From NCBI RefSeq assembly GCF_019670125.1, contig NZ_AP023033.1:186001-250000 (forward strand): a stretch of 64,000 bases of DNA. The letters run 5' to 3'. The notes under the pieces were generated by a model. It ran no database searches. It had not been told where the DNA came from and saw nothing but the letters and a program-made list of their open reading frames with translations. Positions 1 to 8,396 of the stretch are shown in pieces. The translations under genes and the position numbers were made by a program. Source of the DNA: Agarivorans aestuarii (GTDB lineage Bacteria; Pseudomonadota; Gammaproteobacteria; Enterobacterales; Celerinatantimonadaceae). How positions within the stretch are numbered: position 1 is the first letter of the stretch; each line of letters opens with the position of its first letter.

Positions 1-743
1 ACGCGACCAGAGCCAGATGCAGTGGGAAGCTTAACTTTGTAGTAGCCAGCAAGTTGCTCCACATTCTGTTGGAATGGGCGTCGTGCACAACCTTGGTAGA
101 TTTTGCCCTTATAAGTTAACTCGGCGCTATAGGAGTAAACACTGTCCGCCATGGTATCTAAACACTGTTGTTTAGAAACGCTGAGGTAGAGTTCGCTGCC
201 GGCTTGCCAGTAGTGCAGGCCCTTATCAATGCCACTGCGAGTAATGGTTTTATTGGCTGCGCCCGACAGTGTGCTGAGTAACAACTTGTTGTCTTCAATA
301 TCTATTCGCCAGCCTGGCTCATTGCCCCAAGCACTAAGCTCGGCAATATCAAGCTTGCAGCCTGGGCCTTCAGAAGCTAAGTATTGCCATTCATCAGGGG
401 TGATCTTGGCCAAGTAATCGGCTTGAGGCGCTTGCTTGCCCACGTTGGCAAAACGGCCCATCAGCTCTACGTAGATGCTTGCGTTGTTTGCAAAACGGCC
501 AAGTACTTGTTTATCTGCTGAAGACAGCTCAACCCAGTATTGTTTATCCCCCTGACAAGGAGTGAAGATAGCGCCTGGTGCGCTTAGGGTGAGGTTCCCT
601 TTTAGCGGAGTAAGCGGGTTAAGTTTTACTGGTACCTTAACGGGCTCTACTTTTTTTGGCGGTTCCGGCGGAGGCGTTTGGGAGCACCCTAACAATGTGA
701 TACAACTAAAAATTGCTAAGCTAAGTGTTTTAACAAGCCTCAT
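1..743 (-). CDS. Lipoprotein, partial (3' end outside window)
   Basis: An open frame with no stop runs off the left edge, so at least 247 residues are visible. The start ATG (741-743) follows a good AAGGAAAGG ribosome site. The N-terminus is a lipoprotein signal: Lys5, hydrophobic stretch, lipobox LLGC with Cys20. A proline-rich linker (SQTPPPEPPKK) follows, then a globular part with a GNEPGWRI motif and paired cysteines (TPC, GPGC, KQQC, GCAR). This resembles the COG3650/NlpE-like lipoproteins, whose signature is a GNEPFW-type motif. Probable location is the inner leaflet of the outer membrane or the periplasm. Function is unknown. It sits about 20 bases downstream of yigL on the same strand and may be cotranscribed with it. 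Family assignment is by motif only. Confidence 0.75.
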   Translation of the reverse strand, partial: MRLVKTLSLAIFSCITLLGCSQTPPPEPPKKVEPVKVPVKLNPLTPLKGNLTLSAPGAIFTPCQGDKQYWVELSSADKQVLGRFANNASIYVELMGRFANVGKQAPQADYLAKITPDEWQYLASEGPGCKLDIAELSAWGNEPGWRIDIEDNKLLLSTLSGAANKTITRSGIDKGLHYWQAGSELYLSVSKQQCLDTMADSVYSYSAELTYKGKIYQGCARRPFQQNVEQLAGYYKVKLPTASGSGR

Positions 744-764
744 TACCTTTCCTTAAGATGACAA

Positions 765-1559
765 CTACAACTTAAAAGTGCCGATTAAATATTCAGCAAC
801 TCCATTTTCTTTGTTGCTAAGTGTTTGTTCTAAATGAGGTAAAGTCAACTTCAAACGGTCATGCGCGTTGGCCATGATCACACCTTTTCCTACTAGACTA
901 AGCATTTCTTTATCATTAAGGCCGTCACCAAAGGCAATACAGTGCTCTGGCGCTATCGATTTCTGTGCCAGTACCGCTTTTAGCGCCTCGCCTTTATTGG
1001 CTTTTTGCGCCATTACTTCTAAGCAATCGGGTAGTGAAAAGGTGATATTTAGGCTATCGCCAAAGGCTTCGATGAAGTCTTTTTCTAGCTTGAGCAATAC
1101 CTCGTGCTCGGCCACAAAAAACAACTTGCAAATATGTTGGTGTTCTAAGGTGGAGAAGTCGGTTAACTGATAATCAAAGCCAGAGTGTTGATTAAACGAG
1201 CGGACATATTCGTTTTCTTGTTCAACGTACCAGTTATCTTCATGGTAAATATTTCGATGTAGTGTGTATCGAGAAGAAATATCCAAAATGCGGTCGATTT
1301 CTTGTGAGTTTAAGTCGGCCCTAAATAGCACTTCACCTTGCTTATTGTGCACTCTGGCACCGTTAGAAGTGATTAAATACATCGGAAAATCAAACTGTTC
1401 GGCAATGGGGCGCACATCTATGTAATGGCGACCGGTGGCGATTAAAAATTTAACGTTTTGCTGATACAAACGGGTAATGGTTTGCAGCGTGTATTCTGAG
1501 ATTTGGTGCTCGCCGTTGAGCAATGTGCCATCGAGGTCGGTGGCTATAAGCTGATACAT
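765..1559 (-). CDS. yigL: HAD-superfamily sugar-phosphate/pyridoxal-phosphate phosphatase, YigL type
   Basis: This is a Cof-type HAD hydrolase of 264 residues, close to the family length of about 266. Visible motifs are DLDGT (residues 8-12, nucleophile and acid/base Asp), ATGRH near 41-45, TSNGARVH near 64-71, the motif III Lys near 189 and GDGLND (211-216). The TSNGARVH and SFSLPDCLEVMA stretches match E. coli YigL, which dephosphorylates phosphosugars and pyridoxal phosphate; that substrate range is family knowledge. GGAGC lies 7 bases before the ATG. It follows pldB, as in E. coli, which supports the assignment. It is a cytoplasmic enzyme. Confidence 0.92.
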   Translation of the reverse strand: MYQLIATDLDGTLLNGEHQISEYTLQTITRLYQQNVKFLIATGRHYIDVRPIAEQFDFPMYLITSNGARVHNKQGEVLFRADLNSQEIDRILDISSRYTLHRNIYHEDNWYVEQENEYVRSFNQHSGFDYQLTDFSTLEHQHICKLFFVAEHEVLLKLEKDFIEAFGDSLNITFSLPDCLEVMAQKANKGEALKAVLAQKSIAPEHCIAFGDGLNDKEMLSLVGKGVIMANAHDRLKLTLPHLEQTLSNKENGVAEYLIGTFKL

Positions 1560-1599
1560 AATGATGCTCCTTAGCTAGCCCGCAAAAGCGACCTAGCTC

Positions 1600-2604
1600 T
1601 TAATTAGCGTGCTGTTCGAAGAAGTTGAGAATACTGCTTAAAGCAGGGTTTCGCATCGAGTCGCTTTCGAACAGTATTTCGTGTTTTGCGCCAGCAATAA
1701 TCTTGAATTGTGCCGATGCCGCGCTTGCAGGCCCTAGTGCTTGAAAAAAAGCGCGCTGGCCCACAGCGGTTACAATTTCATCTTGTTCTGCTTGTAATAA
1801 TAGTAGTGGAACGCTGATCGTGTTGGCGCGTTCGATGATTTGTTGCATAGCGGTAAAGCTTTGATCTAACCAGCGATTGGTTGGTCCGCCTAGCTGAATT
1901 TTGGGATGGGCCAAGTACACGGCTTGCATCAGCTTAAAGCGCTGCTCACTGTGAGTTAAGTGGTTATTATTAAAGCTGCAGTGTTTGTAATCTGATTGGC
2001 CAACCGCATAGTAGGGGCCGCGTTTAAATTGCCGTTCAAGTTTGCTCATAATCGCTGCTAAGCTGGTGGCAATCGGCTTAGGTAGCATGCCTAGATTAAT
2101 GCCAAACATTGGCGCAGATAGAGCGGCGGCAGTAAAGGTATTAGGAAATTGTTGTAAGTAATGAGCAGCGATAGCGCCGCCCATCGAGTGTGCCAATATA
2201 AACCGCTGTTGGTAATTAGCTAGCAAATCTTGTTGTTCAATAAGCGTGGCTAAATCATCAACGTAGTATTGAAAACTAGCTACATCACCGGGTTGCCAGC
2301 GGGCGCTTTCACGATCAGATAAACCTTGGCCGCGGTGGTCGATGATAAACACGTCGTAGCCTTGTTGGGCGAGATCGTAAGCTAGTTCATCGTATTTTAA
2401 ATAGGCTTCGGTTCGCCCTGGTGAAACCACAATTACCTTGTTGTTGGGTTCGGCGGCCGTTAGTTTTAGATACTTTATGCTTAAGCCTTGCACGCCAACA
2501 AAACTGGCTTCGCTGGCATGTTTAGCCCAGTAAGGTTGAATTTTTTCTGGGTACACCGTGGCCAGCTCATGCTCTTGGCTGAGTTGATAATTGGATGTAC
2601 TCAT
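1600..2604 (-). CDS. pldB: Lysophospholipase L2-type alpha/beta hydrolase
   Basis: This 334-residue alpha/beta hydrolase has the nucleophile elbow AHSMGG (Ser140), an oxyanion region around VVSPGRTEAYLKY, the HRGQGLSDR motif near residues 90-98, and a late AGAKHEIL motif that supplies the catalytic His. The SPGRTE and HRGQG motifs are typical of the PldB monoacylglycerol-lipase/lysophospholipase group. PldB removes the acyl chain from lysophospholipids and helps recycle membrane lipids. It lies immediately before yigL on the same strand (40-base gap), the same order as in E. coli. There is no signal peptide. AGGGG precedes the ATG. The exact lipid substrate is inferred from the family. Confidence 0.88.
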   Translation of the reverse strand: MSTSNYQLSQEHELATVYPEKIQPYWAKHASEASFVGVQGLSIKYLKLTAAEPNNKVIVVSPGRTEAYLKYDELAYDLAQQGYDVFIIDHRGQGLSDRESARWQPGDVASFQYYVDDLATLIEQQDLLANYQQRFILAHSMGGAIAAHYLQQFPNTFTAAALSAPMFGINLGMLPKPIATSLAAIMSKLERQFKRGPYYAVGQSDYKHCSFNNNHLTHSEQRFKLMQAVYLAHPKIQLGGPTNRWLDQSFTAMQQIIERANTISVPLLLLQAEQDEIVTAVGQRAFFQALGPASAASAQFKIIAGAKHEILFESDSMRNPALSSILNFFEQHAN

Positions 2605-2783
2605 AGTGCTAACCCCTGCTGGCTAAATATCAGCATTTATCTATACAACAAGCGTATGAATAAGAACAGAAATATCTAGGGGCTGTTGCTCATTAGTGGT
2701 GTTTTGGTGGTGGCCAGTTGGTTCAAATACAAGCTAGCTTAAGCAGGGCTGCGGTGTTCTCGCAAGGTAACTAAAGAAGGCTC

Positions 2784-3239
2784 TTAGCTGCCAAAACCGG
2801 CACGTGCTAGCGTAACTAGCATTGGGATTAGTAACAATACACCTAGCTCAAGGCGAATTAACCAAATAACCGAGGAGTGTTGGCGATAGCTAATCATCGA
2901 GGGTTTGCCTTGTTTTAAGGCTTTGCGCCATCGATAAAAGGTGGCCGAAGGATAGAGTGACAGCAATACCACCACAAAAAACAACAGCATTTTCAGGGCG
3001 AAAAAGGGGTTATCGAGATAGGTATGGCTAGTGCTGTGGAATAAAAACAGGCGTAAAGAGCCGGTGATAAAAATCAATACTGTAGAAAAAGCGTGGGTGG
3101 CGTCGGCCAGCAGCAGCTTTTTCACATCATCTTGGGTCATTCCGCGGCGGAACAAGAAGGCTTCAGAGTACAGCGCACCTGCCAGCAAAATAATTGCTGT
3201 TACATGCAGTCCTGCATTAATCGCCTCTATTAGACTCAT
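2784..3239 (-). CDS. DUF2214-family integral membrane protein
   Basis: This 151-residue protein has four hydrophobic segments at about residues 10-28, 48-66, 82-100 and 126-146. The opening LHVTAIILLAGALYSEAFLF and the central histidine, TFYRW and RLELG stretches fit the DUF2214 family of small four-helix inner-membrane proteins. No catalytic motif is visible and the family function is unknown. It is a single gene facing away from the EamA transporter. Its ribosome site is weak (GGATAAC). A distant similarity to heme/copper CopD-like four-helix proteins is possible but not demonstrated. Confidence 0.65.
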   Translation of the reverse strand: MSLIEAINAGLHVTAIILLAGALYSEAFLFRRGMTQDDVKKLLLADATHAFSTVLIFITGSLRLFLFHSTSHTYLDNPFFALKMLLFFVVVLLSLYPSATFYRWRKALKQGKPSMISYRQHSSVIWLIRLELGVLLLIPMLVTLARAGFGS

Positions 3240-3374
3240 TGAACGTTATCCATGAAATAGTATTGTTTTAGAAAGCGCTACCGCGCGATGGCGGATAGTA
3301 CTGCAAAAATCAGCCTGATGCTATACCCTAACAGCCCTAAGTCCCTGACGTCTAGGGTAGAAAAGGAAGGTTTT

Positions 3375-4295
3375 ATGAAAGGAAAGCTACTGGCCTATGG
3401 CTTACTGGTTCTACCGCCACTATTCTGGGCCGGAAATTTTGTAACAGGTCGCTATATTTCTGATCAGGTCCCAGCCATGTCTTTGTCCTATTGGCGCTGG
3501 ACTATAGCGATGTTGATTGCCATGCCCTTGCTCTATCGCAGCATGTGGCGTCAGCGAGAGGTGATTAGTCAACATTGGTTACGCATTTCAGTTCTAGCCT
3601 GCTTGGGTGTGGCAGGATTTAACTCCTGTGTTTACATTGGCTTGCAAAATACCACTGCCACTAATGCGCTAATTATTAACTCGATGATCCCGATATTTAT
3701 TTTGCTGGTGAGCTGGGTGTGGCTGAAACAGAAAATCACGCTTCGGCAAATGGCTGGCATAGTGCTTTCTTTTATTGGCGTTTTAGCCTTACTGGTGAAA
3801 GGTCAATGGCAGCAACTAGCCTCGTTTAGCATTAACCAAGGAGATGGTTGGATTGTCTTGTCTTCGTTGGTTTGGGCGCTTTATTCCATTGGTTTACGCT
3901 TTAAACCTGCCGAGCTGGGCGGTGCAGCATTTTTGGGGTGCACTTTAGTGGTGGGGTCTTTGGTGCTAAGCCCGTTTTATTGGCTGAACTTACCAGAGGC
4001 CGCGTTTGAGCTGTCGAATGATGCGATTGCAGCATTGGCCTATGTGGCGATTTTTCCTTCTCTGCTGGCCTATTTAGCTTGGAACTATGGCGTTAAAAGC
4101 GTGGGGGCCAATATTGCTGGCCAATACATTCACCTAATGCCTTTATTTGGCGCCGTGCTTGGTGTGAGCTTTTTGGGTGAGCAGCTAGCGGCTTACCATG
4201 CTTTGGGGGCACTGCTTATTGCCGCTGGCTTACTGGTGGCGTTATTGCCCTTCGCTGCTATCCGCGGGCGGTTCGCCAGCTTCAAAACTCACTAG
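3375..4295 (+). CDS. EamA-family (DMT superfamily) metabolite exporter
   Basis: Two EamA repeats with ten predicted membrane helices make up this 306-residue protein. The ATG at 3375 is chosen because AAGGAAGG lies 5 bases before it and the protein begins MKGKLLAYG directly at the first helix; an in-frame ATG at 3288 would add 29 unrelated residues. Repeat 1 contains FWAGNFVTGR and the conserved SYWRW, and repeat 2 ends with the LGEQLAAYHALGALLI segment typical of the fold. These proteins usually export amino acids or other small metabolites; the substrate here cannot be read from sequence. Its 3' end overlaps the convergent DUF2500 gene by 54 bases. Confidence 0.88.
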   Translation: MKGKLLAYGLLVLPPLFWAGNFVTGRYISDQVPAMSLSYWRWTIAMLIAMPLLYRSMWRQREVISQHWLRISVLACLGVAGFNSCVYIGLQNTTATNALIINSMIPIFILLVSWVWLKQKITLRQMAGIVLSFIGVLALLVKGQWQQLASFSINQGDGWIVLSSLVWALYSIGLRFKPAELGGAAFLGCTLVVGSLVLSPFYWLNLPEAAFELSNDAIAALAYVAIFPSLLAYLAWNYGVKSVGANIAGQYIHLMPLFGAVLGVSFLGEQLAAYHALGALLIAAGLLVALLPFAAIRGRFASFKTH

Positions 4296-4610
4296 TCGGC
4301 TTCCTCGAATGGTGAGCTCGCCGATTAAATCTTGGGTAAGGTCTTGAAACTGTTTCCGTTTAATCTGAAAACGACGCGACTCGCCACCCTCTAGAGGAGT
4401 AAATTCAATGAAGTAGCGATAACGCTTATGCCTATCTTCATTTTCTTTACCGGGGCGAGTGATGGGGATCTCTTCACGTTTTGACACTGTTACCCACAGG
4501 CTGTGCAGCGGTTGGGCTGAGTCCCAGCGACGCTGCTGAACGTTACGCCATAATTGATAAACCACCATACCCACGATGATGATCATGACTAAAAACCACC
4601 ACCAAGGCAT
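4242..4610 (-). CDS. DUF2500 (YhhM-like) membrane-anchored protein
   Basis: This 122-residue protein has one N-terminal membrane helix (residues 2-19, WWWFLVMIIIVGMVVYQLW) followed by a soluble domain. The domain has the DUF2500 pattern: a TVSKREEIPI strand, RYFIEFTP, RRFQIKRKQF and a final RGSRLVSFEA strand, as in E. coli YhhM. GGAGGA lies 7 bases before the ATG. Function is unknown; the topology suggests a small domain exposed on one face of the inner membrane. The last 17 codons overlap the end of the convergent EamA gene. Confidence 0.78.
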   Translation of the reverse strand: MPWWWFLVMIIIVGMVVYQLWRNVQQRRWDSAQPLHSLWVTVSKREEIPITRPGKENEDRHKRYRYFIEFTPLEGGESRRFQIKRKQFQDLTQDLIGELTIRGSRLVSFEAGEPPADSSEGQ

Positions 4611-4719
4611 TAGCGCTTCCTCCGACTTTGCTGTGTAATCATAGTTGCTTCCTGTTCTGCAGCCTTAGCTGCTGGTTTCACTAAGTTTTTGTCGGGTAGC
4701 ACCGATTCGTCAAGCCCAA

Positions 4720-6561
4720 ATGCTTATTGTGTTGTTTGTTTACTCGTTATTCCCTGCAAAAGCGCTTAGTATTCCTGCTAGAGATATAGCAAAAAAGGAA
4801 TCTAGCTTGGAAGGCGCTTACCACAAGCCCCTGTTCTTGGGCTTCACTACACTGCTTAAGTTGAGCGTTTGGCTTTGCTTGGTGGTGGCTAGTGCCTGTT
4901 ATGCTAATCCCAAATTGGAAGCCGCACTTGCCAATGGTGCTTGGGGAGCTTGCCCGCAGTTAACTATTGAGGGTCTTAGTGTCAGTAGCTTCCCCTTGTT
5001 ACTGAATGTTGAAAGCTTGGATATCGACATAAGCTGCCTGCTTAAACAAACAGAGCAACAGAAAACAGGCTTTGAGCCAGCCCTTTGGCGAGCGCCAGTT
5101 AAGCTACTCTTTCAGCAACTCAAAAACATTCCAGCCGCCTTTAATGGCAGTCGAATAGCGGTTAAGCAGCTGAACATAAAACACGGCAAGCAGCTTCTAG
5201 CGCAGGGAGAGCTAAGCCTTAGTCAGCGCGGCCAACAGTGGCAGCTGAAATTTAGCAAAGAGCAGGGGAGCGACGTTGAGCTGTTAGTGGTGGCGCACAC
5301 GCAGACCTTGCAGCTTAAAGGCCAACTAGCGCCGCTTCTGCTCAACACCTTAGCTCAGCAGTTTAAGCAAACTTGGTTAGCCGATGAGCGCTTGGCTAAT
5401 CTGCAGTTTTCATTATCAGTTGATGTAGAGAAAGATTTATTAGTTAGCACTAATCTTAAATTTCCTGCCTTAACTGCAAGCCTTGATGCCCAGTTCAAAG
5501 GCTGGGAAAACTGGCAGTTAAGTGCTACTCATTCAGGCTTTGACCTTGATAGTTGGACAATTCCCACTGCTAATTGGCAGTTTCAACAAAAGTCTTGGAA
5601 CGTAAATGTTGAAGAGTGGCAACTTAGTGGCTCTGGTACTTGGCAGCTGCAGCCAAAGTTAGCGATTCAAGGTAGCCTGAATAGTGATGATTTAATTCCC
5701 CTTCAACAGCATTTTTATACCTTGCCTAAACCAGCCAATCTCTTATCGGCTGCGGCAGACCTGCAATTTACTTGGCAAAATAACCTCTTAAGCGGCAAGC
5801 TCAAGGCGCAAGGCATTAATGCCTTGTGGGGAGAGTTACGCTTTGACGATGGTGCATTAAACAGTGAGTTTAGCTTTAAGCCGGAGCAGGGATTACAGCA
5901 TTCGGGAAGCCTAGCCTTAGCCCAATGGGATATTGGTATTCCGTTAACTCAGCTCGCACTCAACTGGCTGCAAGCTGAATTTGCACCCCTAGCGCAGTGG
6001 CAAAGCTTAGTGATGCAAGATATTAACTTTAAGGTATTGGGCGGCTCCGCGCAGATTAAACAATTGCCTCTGGCCTTGCCAAATGTGGCCAAGCTCGAGC
6101 TCAATAAAGTGCAGTTAGCTGAGCTGGTTAAACTCTACCCCGAATTGGGGCTAACTATGCATGGTTCGGTATCGGGTAATTTGCCAGTGCATTTTAGTGA
6201 GCATGGCATTGCCATTGCCGATGGTAGCTTGGCGGTAGTAGAACCAAGCGGCCATATCGCGCTTACTCATCAATCCTTAGTAGCGATAAAGGCGCAGCAC
6301 CCATCGCTAGATTTTGCGTTAAGCTTATTAGAAGACTTTGATTATGAAACACTTGCAGCTGAGGTCGATTTTGCCGAAGATGGGCAACTCGACATGCAGG
6401 TAAAACTTATTGGGCGCAATCAGCGAGTTAGCCCACGGTTGGTGACACTGAACTACCGTCACCAAGAAAACATTTATCAGCTACTACGTAGTTTACGTAT
6501 TGGCGAACAACTGTCAGGACAACTGCAGCAATGGATAGACGATACTTCTTCTTCCCCCTAG
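4720..6561 (+). CDS. ydbH: YdbH-family AsmA-like intermembrane lipid transport protein
   Basis: This 613-residue, mostly beta-structured protein has a C-terminal third (GLTMHGSVSGNLPVHF, then DFDYETLAAEVDFAEDGQLDM and LIGRNQ) characteristic of the YdbH/dicarboxylate-transport domain. E. coli YdbH works with lipoprotein YnbE to form a bridge between inner and outer membranes for phospholipid homeostasis, and ynbE and ydbL genes follow here directly. E. coli YdbH is about 880 residues, so this one is clearly shorter. The start is uncertain: the ATG at 4720 gives an odd 40-residue lead before a hydrophobic segment ending ACYANPK (about residues 47-64), which looks like the true signal or anchor. 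A non-ATG start nearer that segment is possible. Confidence 0.85.
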   Translation: MLIVLFVYSLFPAKALSIPARDIAKKESSLEGAYHKPLFLGFTTLLKLSVWLCLVVASACYANPKLEAALANGAWGACPQLTIEGLSVSSFPLLLNVESLDIDISCLLKQTEQQKTGFEPALWRAPVKLLFQQLKNIPAAFNGSRIAVKQLNIKHGKQLLAQGELSLSQRGQQWQLKFSKEQGSDVELLVVAHTQTLQLKGQLAPLLLNTLAQQFKQTWLADERLANLQFSLSVDVEKDLLVSTNLKFPALTASLDAQFKGWENWQLSATHSGFDLDSWTIPTANWQFQQKSWNVNVEEWQLSGSGTWQLQPKLAIQGSLNSDDLIPLQQHFYTLPKPANLLSAAADLQFTWQNNLLSGKLKAQGINALWGELRFDDGALNSEFSFKPEQGLQHSGSLALAQWDIGIPLTQLALNWLQAEFAPLAQWQSLVMQDINFKVLGGSAQIKQLPLALPNVAKLELNKVQLAELVKLYPELGLTMHGSVSGNLPVHFSEHGIAIADGSLAVVEPSGHIALTHQSLVAIKAQHPSLDFALSLLEDFDYETLAAEVDFAEDGQLDMQVKLIGRNQRVSPRLVTLNYRHQENIYQLLRSLRIGEQLSGQLQQWIDDTSSSP

Positions 6562-6719
6562 TTTTGGTGTTAGGCCTTGCGGCTTGCACACCCAAAGTAG
6601 AGGTAGCGGTAGATAAGCCGATTACGGTCAATCTTAATGTAAAAATTGATCATGAAATTCGAGTTCGCGTAGATAAGCAACTTGATGATTTATTTAGCGA
6701 CGAAAGCGGACTGTTTTAG
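6531..6719 (+). CDS. ynbE: YnbE-family small outer-membrane lipoprotein
   Basis: This 62-residue lipoprotein has lipobox LAAC (Cys19). The mature part contains PITVNLNVKIDHEIRVRVDK, the core shared by YnbE proteins. In E. coli YnbE forms outer-membrane-tethered multimers that join the C-terminus of YdbH to complete a lipid bridge. The gene overlaps the 3' end of ydbH by 31 bases, which implies translational coupling, and is followed by ydbL after 6 bases. The family assignment is firm on motif and context. Confidence 0.9.
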   Translation: MDRRYFFFPLVLVLGLAACTPKVEVAVDKPITVNLNVKIDHEIRVRVDKQLDDLFSDESGLF

Positions 6720-6725
6720 GAGAGC

Positions 6726-7052
6726 ATGATGAAAAGGAATAGTTGGATACTGGCCTTACTGTTAAGCCTGAGCTTTTCTGTAGCGGCCTTAGAACTTGGC
6801 GAAGCTAAGAGCAATGGTTGGGTGGGCGAGCAAACTAACGGCTTGCTTGGCGTTGTTAGTCATAACGCAGAAGTGAAAGCCCTCGTTGATGGCATTAATC
6901 AAAAACGCTTGGCCAAATATAAGCAAATTGCTAAAGAGAATGGTTTAAGCGAGCAACAAGTGGCAGCGCTGGCGGGTAAAAAGGCCATTGAACGCAGTGA
7001 TAGTGGCGCTTATATTCAATCTCCCTCGGGCGATTGGGTGAAGAAACCTTAA
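6726..7052 (+). CDS. ydbL: YdbL-family periplasmic protein (DUF1318)
   Basis: This 108-residue protein has a Sec signal peptide (residues 1-21, cleavage near VAA-LE) and a DUF1318 domain: LGEAKSNGWVGEQTNGLLG, VNGIN-type NQKR, then a C-terminal SGAYIQSPSGDWVKKP. In E. coli YdbL is a periplasmic factor that modulates YdbH-YnbE complex formation. AGGAG lies just upstream; the second ATG (6729) is an equally possible start. It ends the ydbH-ynbE-ydbL operon and is convergent with the next gene, with a short hairpin between them. Confidence 0.9.
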   Translation: MMKRNSWILALLLSLSFSVAALELGEAKSNGWVGEQTNGLLGVVSHNAEVKALVDGINQKRLAKYKQIAKENGLSEQQVAALAGKKAIERSDSGAYIQSPSGDWVKKP

Positions 7053-7074
7053 CTACGACATTTACAGCGTAGTT
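7051..7074. terminator. Short inverted repeat between convergent genes
   Basis: AACTACG and CGTAGTT form a 7-bp perfect stem around a 10-base loop in the 21-base gap between ydbL and the convergent 107-residue gene. No T-run follows on either strand, so it is at best a weak bidirectional terminator. Confidence 0.35.
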
Positions 7075-7397
7075 TAATGTTGCTTGAGGTAGTGAGTGAT
7101 TTCAGTTACTACCTCAAGGTAGCAAGTTAAGCATTTTTCAAGATCTGCTTGCGGCTGTTCACTCTGTTTCAACTGCTTAACCCAAGTGCTAAGCGCTGGG
7201 CTACAAACCAAAGCGGCTATGCCTTGAAGCTGTTGTAATAAGGCGCTATTTACTTTGCCGTCTTCAATGGCTTGTCTAATCTGTCGAGCTTCTTGTTCGC
7301 TGCCATCAATAACATCTGCTAACCACACTTTAAGCAACTGTTCGTTGCCAAACTGCGCTTTTAGTTTAAACCAATCTATAGGGCTTTGTTGGCTCAT
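7074..7397 (-). CDS. Hypothetical cytoplasmic helical protein
   Basis: This 107-residue protein looks all-helical and is rich in Gln, Glu and Leu, with three cysteines (ALVCSPAL, EKCLTCYL). It has no signal peptide or membrane segment. Its ATG overlaps the stop of the DUF1820 gene by four bases (ATGA), so the two are translationally coupled. A loose similarity to phosphotransfer (Hpt) four-helix domains was considered, but the expected HxxKGxS motif is absent. Function is not recognised. Confidence 0.6.
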   Translation of the reverse strand: MSQQSPIDWFKLKAQFGNEQLLKVWLADVIDGSEQEARQIRQAIEDGKVNSALLQQLQGIAALVCSPALSTWVKQLKQSEQPQADLEKCLTCYLEVVTEITHYLKQH

Positions 7398-7705
7398 GGT
7401 TTAGGCGTGTAAATGGCAGAAGGAAAGGGCGTTATGTTGCTGGCTTCATGGATTTTAGATTTACCTAGTTTGTCCACTTCATCAATTCGTAAGATGTTAT
7501 GCATAGGTACCATGGTGCGATTTACTCCAGAGAACTCTGTCTTTAACTTTTCTTCGCTGGGGTCAACGACCAACTGGGCGCGAGCATCAAATACAAAGTC
7601 ACCCACTTCAATAAAGCCAAATAAACTGGCTTGATTGACGTGTTTAGCATACAGCTCGTAGGTTTTGCCGTTACAGATGAAATTCACTCGATACAGCTGT
7701 GACAT
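7394..7705 (-). CDS. DUF1820-family protein
   Basis: This 103-residue protein carries the DUF1820 pattern: YRVNFICNGKTYELYAKHV, GFIEVGDFVF, VVDPSEEKLKTEFSGV and MHNILRIDEV. Family members are small conserved proteobacterial proteins of unknown function. The C-terminal tail (SNITPFPSAIYTPKP) is proline-rich. It is the first gene of a two-gene unit with the overlapping 107-residue protein. No regulatory motif was recognised upstream. Confidence 0.85.
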   Translation of the reverse strand: MSQLYRVNFICNGKTYELYAKHVNQASLFGFIEVGDFVFDARAQLVVDPSEEKLKTEFSGVNRTMVPMHNILRIDEVDKLGKSKIHEASNITPFPSAIYTPKP

Positions 7706-7937
7706 GAGATACCCGCTTTAATCCATTTAAAATCGAAGCATTGCTTAAAAATACCTACAAATAGGCAGAAATCTGAACGATTGTACCTGTAAAAACAAAA
7801 GCAAAGCTAGTGAAGAAGTGAGCTATTTACACTTATTTGCAAATTACGCTAAGACTATGTTGTAAAAGCCTTTTAAGTATAATTTTATTTAGTGATTGCT
7901 GAATTATTAGGCAGGGTATTAAGCGGTGTCATGAATG

Positions 7938-7966
7938 AAAAAGGCAGCTAACGCTGCCTTTTTTTT
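7938..7966. terminator. Bidirectional rho-independent terminator
   Basis: GGCAGC (7943-7948), loop TAAC, GCTGCC (7953-7958), with a run of T on the right and a run of A on the left, so it terminates on either strand. It overlaps the stop of the small minus-strand gene and so most clearly serves that gene. Confidence 0.85.
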
Positions 7967-8117
7967 AATTTTCTTGTGAGTCTATTGGGTCTGCGGAACC
8001 AAATTCTGCCATTTCGTTAGGGTCTACGCCTAATTCTTGGCATGCATCTAAAAACGAGGCTCCTGTATGACACATTAATATGTCGATGGCAGGTAGCATA
8101 TTGGGTGCTTCTGACAT
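7965..8117 (-). CDS. Small conserved-looking protein of about 50 residues
   Basis: Starting at the ATG at 8115-8117 the product is 50 residues, beginning MSEAPNMLPAIDILMC and ending ADPIDSQEN. GGAG lies 6 bases before this ATG, whereas an in-frame ATG 15 bases upstream (8132) has no ribosome site. The frame is followed exactly by a strong intrinsic terminator. The protein is acidic, with two cysteines (LMCHTG, DACQEL) and a central amphipathic helix (FLDACQELGVDPNEM). Function is not recognised. Evidence for a real gene is the ribosome site, the terminator position and the isolated location in a gap of about 690 bases. Confidence 0.6.
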   Translation of the reverse strand: MSEAPNMLPAIDILMCHTGASFLDACQELGVDPNEMAEFGSADPIDSQEN

Positions 8118-8396
8118 GGCCAGCTCCGGCATTTGTTAATAAAAAGATAAGATAGTGGCGACACTCTCCCACAGTTTAGCAGATCCCCCAAGAGAGCTAG
8201 ATCACGTTATTGGTGATGAATTGCCGAATAAAACAGCAGTATAGCCGTTATGCTGTGACTATTATCCACTTATTCTTTTGTTAATCAGCTACCTAGATGA
8301 TGTTGTAAATTTGTTATTCAAGAAAAGGTTTGTGGTATTAAATGCAAGTTAATACACTGGTCGGATTAAAAATTGCGAATACAGAAAGGATAAGCA

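Noticed and set aside
7074-7397. Hpt phosphotransfer domain
   Set aside because: The helical pattern is compatible but the HxxKGxS phospho-acceptor motif is missing.
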